A stretch of 25,957 nt of DNA, from the NCBI GenBank assembly GCA_964426355.1, contig CAYRRA010000034.1, positions 1 to 25,957 of the forward strand. Direction: 5' to 3'. Of the stretch, positions 23,176 to 25,957 are shown piece by piece. A program made the translations under genes and the position numbers. This DNA is from JAJFTV01 sp964426355. Its GTDB lineage: Bacteria > Chloroflexota > Anaerolineae > Anaerolineales > Anaerolineaceae. The stretch's first letter is position 1. Each line of letters opens with the position of its first letter. The notes under the pieces were generated by a model. It did not search any database. It saw only the letters and a list, made by a program, of their open reading frames with translations, and was not told where the DNA came from.

Positions 23176-25146
23176 ATGGGTAAAAGACTGTTTTTATTAT
23201 TCACCACCCTGGTACTTTTGTTGGGAATTGCTGCCTGCCAGGGAAACCCCACACAGACTCTCGCAGCCGATGTGGTTGAAACTCGACTGACGTCTACCCC
23301 CTTTGTTGAACCAACAACCGCTTTACCCACGCCCACTTTTGCGCCACCGCGCAGCCTGGTGATTTGCCTTGGGAAGGAGCCTGCCAGTTTATATCTTTAT
23401 GGCAATCTCTCCCGCAGCGCCTGGAGTGTGCTTGAAGCTGTTTATGACGGTCCGTTTGATACCGTTGACGGAGTTCCTCAGCCGGTTATCGTGCAAAAAA
23501 CCCCTTCTTATCTGGACGGCGATGCTTTTTACCGGATGGTGGATGTGCAGAAAGGCGATCTGGTGATTGATTTGTCCGGAAACCTGGTCGCATTGCAGGC
23601 TGGGGTTCAGGTGCAACCTGCTGGTTGCAAGAGCAACGATTGTGCGCTTTCCTGGGATGGCGAGAATGCGCTGCAGATGGATCAACTTGTGCTACAGTAT
23701 CATTTGCTTCCAGGGATTACCTGGTCGGATGGCGTGAAATTATCCGCACAAGACTCAGTTTATTCCTTTCAGATTTCTTCAGACCGGTCTACACCCGCTT
23801 CCAGGCAAAGTGTTCAACGAACAGCCTCTTACCAGGCGCTGAATGATGAAACGGTTGAGTGGGTTGGTCTGCCCGGTTTCTTCCCGCAGGACCTTTCCGA
23901 TTATTTTTGGATTCCTTTGCCAGAACACGCGCTTAATCATCTTTCAGCATCTGACTTAATCACAAACGAGCTTGCATCCCGCTATCCGTTGGGGTGGGGA
24001 GCATATATCATCGAAGAATGGGTCAGCGGCGACCATATTACGCTAAAAAAGAACCCATCCTATTTCCGCGCAGCGGAAGGATTGCCCGTTTTTGATAACC
24101 TGGTCTTTCGGTTTTTAGGTGAACCCGAGGATTCTCTTTTGACCGCGCTGCTGAGCAAAGAGTGCGATGTCATCGACCAGAGCACGCTGCTTGAAGAACA
24201 GCTTTCTGACGTACTTCAACAACAAGCCGAGGGGACATTGACAGCCTATATCAGTACCGGTCCCGAATGGGAACACCTCGGTTTTGGCATTCAGCCCGCT
24301 TCTTATGATGACGGGTACTCTGCCTATTACGGTGACCGTGCGGATTTCTTCTCGGATGTGCGCACGCGGCAGGCATTTGCCTATTGTATCGACCGGCAGG
24401 GGATAATCGATGAGTTGCTGGCTGGTCAGACATCGATCCCGTTATCGATTGGTCTGCTGGCGGGCACCGCGGATGAAATGGGCGACCTGATCTCTTATGA
24501 GCATGATCCTGAAAAAGGCAGGCAACTCCTGGACCAGGTGGGATGGAAGGAATGGGATGGTGACCCGGAAACCCCGTTGCAAGCGATTGGTATTCCCAAT
24601 ATCCCTGATGGAACTTACTTCCAGGTTCAATACTACACAAGCGAAGCGCAATTGCGTGCAGATGTAGCACACAAGATACAATCTTCACTTAAAACATGCG
24701 GTGTTGAGGTACAGGTTAACTTGATGCCCGTTGATGAGTTATACGCTGCCGGTCCGGGAGGCGTGCTCTTTGGCAGGAATTTCGACCTGGCACAGTTCTC
24801 CTGGAGCGCAGGAGACAATGCGCCCTGCTTGTTTTACGCCAGCGAGCAGATACCGGGGGTTAGCAACAACTGGTTAACCCTCAACCTGTGGGGTTACTCG
24901 AACCCAGAATACGATGCTGCCTGCCTGGCAGCTCGAACCACCCGTCCGGATCAAGCGGATGTTTTTCAAACCTCACAAGCCAATGTACAGCGCGTATTTA
25001 CGGAAGAACTTCCGGTGATACCGTTGTTTTACCGGATGAGAGTTGCCATTTCACGCCCTGATTTTTGTGGAATGAGCCTGGATGTATCAACCCGTAGCAC
25101 TTTTTGGAACCTGGAAGCATTCGATTACGGAGATACTTGCAGATGA
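23176..25146 (+). CDS. Extracellular solute-binding lipoprotein 2 (SBP_bac_5 type)
   Basis: A second family-5 receptor of 656 residues. The signal peptide ends in a lipobox (GIA-A-Cys21), followed by a Thr/Pro-rich linker. The fold has LPGITWSDGVKLSAQDSVYS, then YPLGWGAYIIEEW, VRTRQAFAYCIDRQGI and NPEYDAACLAARTT, the usual peptide-binding landmarks. It differs strongly from receptor 1 in linker and length, so a different ligand is likely. The start is fixed by the signal peptide and an in-frame stop at 23167, yet no ribosome site lies within 25 bases: the nearest GGAG is about 28 bases up. Low or conditional translation is therefore possible. The gene ends the operon. Confidence 0.88.
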   Translation: MGKRLFLLFTTLVLLLGIAACQGNPTQTLAADVVETRLTSTPFVEPTTALPTPTFAPPRSLVICLGKEPASLYLYGNLSRSAWSVLEAVYDGPFDTVDGVPQPVIVQKTPSYLDGDAFYRMVDVQKGDLVIDLSGNLVALQAGVQVQPAGCKSNDCALSWDGENALQMDQLVLQYHLLPGITWSDGVKLSAQDSVYSFQISSDRSTPASRQSVQRTASYQALNDETVEWVGLPGFFPQDLSDYFWIPLPEHALNHLSASDLITNELASRYPLGWGAYIIEEWVSGDHITLKKNPSYFRAAEGLPVFDNLVFRFLGEPEDSLLTALLSKECDVIDQSTLLEEQLSDVLQQQAEGTLTAYISTGPEWEHLGFGIQPASYDDGYSAYYGDRADFFSDVRTRQAFAYCIDRQGIIDELLAGQTSIPLSIGLLAGTADEMGDLISYEHDPEKGRQLLDQVGWKEWDGDPETPLQAIGIPNIPDGTYFQVQYYTSEAQLRADVAHKIQSSLKTCGVEVQVNLMPVDELYAAGPGGVLFGRNFDLAQFSWSAGDNAPCLFYASEQIPGVSNNWLTLNLWGYSNPEYDAACLAARTTRPDQADVFQTSQANVQRVFTEELPVIPLFYRMRVAISRPDFCGMSLDVSTRSTFWNLEAFDYGDTCR

Positions 25147-25214
25147 ATGATATTCATCCAGTGAAAAGAATCTACAAGAATCCATTGCAAAGAATAAAAT
25201 TCCTGTGGTATCAT
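25142..25214 (+). promoter_or_regulatory. Promoter of the next transporter gene, with a small hairpin
   Basis: TTGCAA (25185-25190), an 18-base spacer and TATCAT (25209-25214) with an upstream TGG (extended -10) lie 109 bases before the next start. GATGAAT-GAT-ATTCATC at 25142-25158 is a perfect 7-bp hairpin over the receptor stop. The remaining bases to 25310 show nothing else. Confidence 0.6.
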
Positions 25215-25322
25215 TACGGCGGCATGTATTCAGCAATAATCTCCTTGCCCCGTAAATAATCAAACAATCATTCGTCAGGCACCACGCTAAAGACTTAGAT
25301 ATCTTATTTTTTCGGAGGATCC

Positions 25323-25957
25323 GTGACAGAGAAAAATCAAAAACCTTTGCTAGAGGTTAAGGATCTCAAAACTTACTTCTTTACGGAGGATGGAGAGGTC
25401 AAAGCAGTTGATGGGGTTGATTTCGAGGTCTATCCGGGTGAGGTTCTTGGACTCGTTGGGGAATCGGGTTGTGGTAAAAGTGTAACCTCATTTTCCATTC
25501 TCAGGCTTGTGGGAAGCCCAGGAAAAATTGTCAATGGGGAAATCCTGTTTGAGGGGAAGGATTTGCTGAAAGTGCCGAAATCGGAAATGGTTGATATCCG
25601 TGGAAACCGTATCTCGATGATTTTTCAGCAACCCCAATCCAGTTTGAACCCCGTGTTTCAGGTGGGTTCACAAATTGGCGAGGTTTTTCAAATTCATGAA
25701 AAAATGTCCAAGGATAAATCATTAAAGGAAGCGATTGAATTACTTCAACTGGTGGGTATCCCTGATCCTTCCAGTAAATCCAGCGCTTACCCACATGAAA
25801 TGTCTGGTGGTCAGGCACAGCGTGTGATGATTGCGATGGCTTTAGCGCTAAAGCCCAAGTTGCTGATTGCTGATGAACCGACCACTGCGTTGGATGTGAC
25901 CATTCAGGCACAAATCTTGGACCTGATGCGTGGTTTGCGTGAAAAAATGGGAACCTC
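25323..25957 (+). CDS. Opp/Dpp-type ABC transporter ATPase, D subunit 3 (partial, cut by window end)
   Basis: A third D-type ATPase, of which 211 codons are visible. The start is GTG 25323, with CGGAGG 6 bases upstream. It has Walker A GESGCGKS (46-53), Q-loop FQQPQSSLNP, signature MSGGQAQR and Walker B LLIADEP followed by TTALDVTIQAQ. The C-terminal cysteine domain lies outside. Its own promoter and long leader separate it from receptor 2, so it likely begins another transporter operon of the D-first kind, like the one at 14434. The Gln-Gln Q-loop and SGGQA signature set it apart from D1 and D2. Confidence 0.9.
   Translation, partial: MTEKNQKPLLEVKDLKTYFFTEDGEVKAVDGVDFEVYPGEVLGLVGESGCGKSVTSFSILRLVGSPGKIVNGEILFEGKDLLKVPKSEMVDIRGNRISMIFQQPQSSLNPVFQVGSQIGEVFQIHEKMSKDKSLKEAIELLQLVGIPDPSSKSSAYPHEMSGGQAQRVMIAMALALKPKLLIADEPTTALDVTIQAQILDLMRGLREKMGT

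Overview
The window looks like the chromosome of a bacterium in or near Chloroflexota, class Anaerolineae. This is inferred from the style of the genes, not from a marker search. The pointers are long lipoprotein-anchored substrate-binding proteins with Val/Thr/Glu-rich linkers, a lipoprotein MecA-like penicillin-binding protein, a two-gene lipoate ligase, and stacked dipeptide/oligopeptide (Opp/Dpp) ABC transporter genes. No rRNA, tRNA or CRISPR array was seen.

Left edge (1-890) is a scar. A minus-strand fragment reads like the plug domain of a TonB-dependent receptor, which would be unexpected in this lineage. It abuts a frameshifted, stop-interrupted IS1380-type transposase whose reading frame then runs into an unrelated tail. 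Next come lipoate genes on the plus strand (898-3007): lipA, a small LplB-like subunit and an LplA-like catalytic subunit, the last two overlapping at ATGA. An uninformative AT-rich gap follows, then a minus-strand Mrp/ApbC-type P-loop ATPase.

The mrp-to-regulator interval (4484-5380) is the least explained part. It holds a long inverted repeat laid over promoter-like boxes, a 28-residue membrane peptide gene with an excellent ribosome site, a 38-codon frame two bases downstream that contains a perfect hairpin, and a strong intrinsic terminator. Together these resemble a compact, self-contained transcription unit. Next is a minus-strand membrane-anchored HTH regulator with a palindrome over its own promoter. 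The minus-strand block 6064-10148 holds guaA and xpt (purine nucleotide synthesis and salvage, overlapping) and a SLC13-type transporter carrying two RCK_C domains.

The plus strand from 10434 carries a Maf-type nucleotide pyrophosphatase, a class B penicillin-binding lipoprotein and rsgA. A near-consensus promoter at 14325-14353 then starts a peptide/nickel-class ABC transporter run: ATPase pair 1 (D1, F1), binding lipoprotein 1, permeases B and C, ATPase pair 2 (D2, F2), binding lipoprotein 2. One permease pair is thus bracketed by two complete ATPase pairs and two receptors. Structured RNA candidates sit at the points where expression would be adjusted: a GNRA-loop hairpin after receptor 1, and a pseudoknot-like leader before receptor 2. 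A new promoter at 25185-25214 precedes a third D-type ATPase cut by the window end, so a second transporter operon probably continues to the right.
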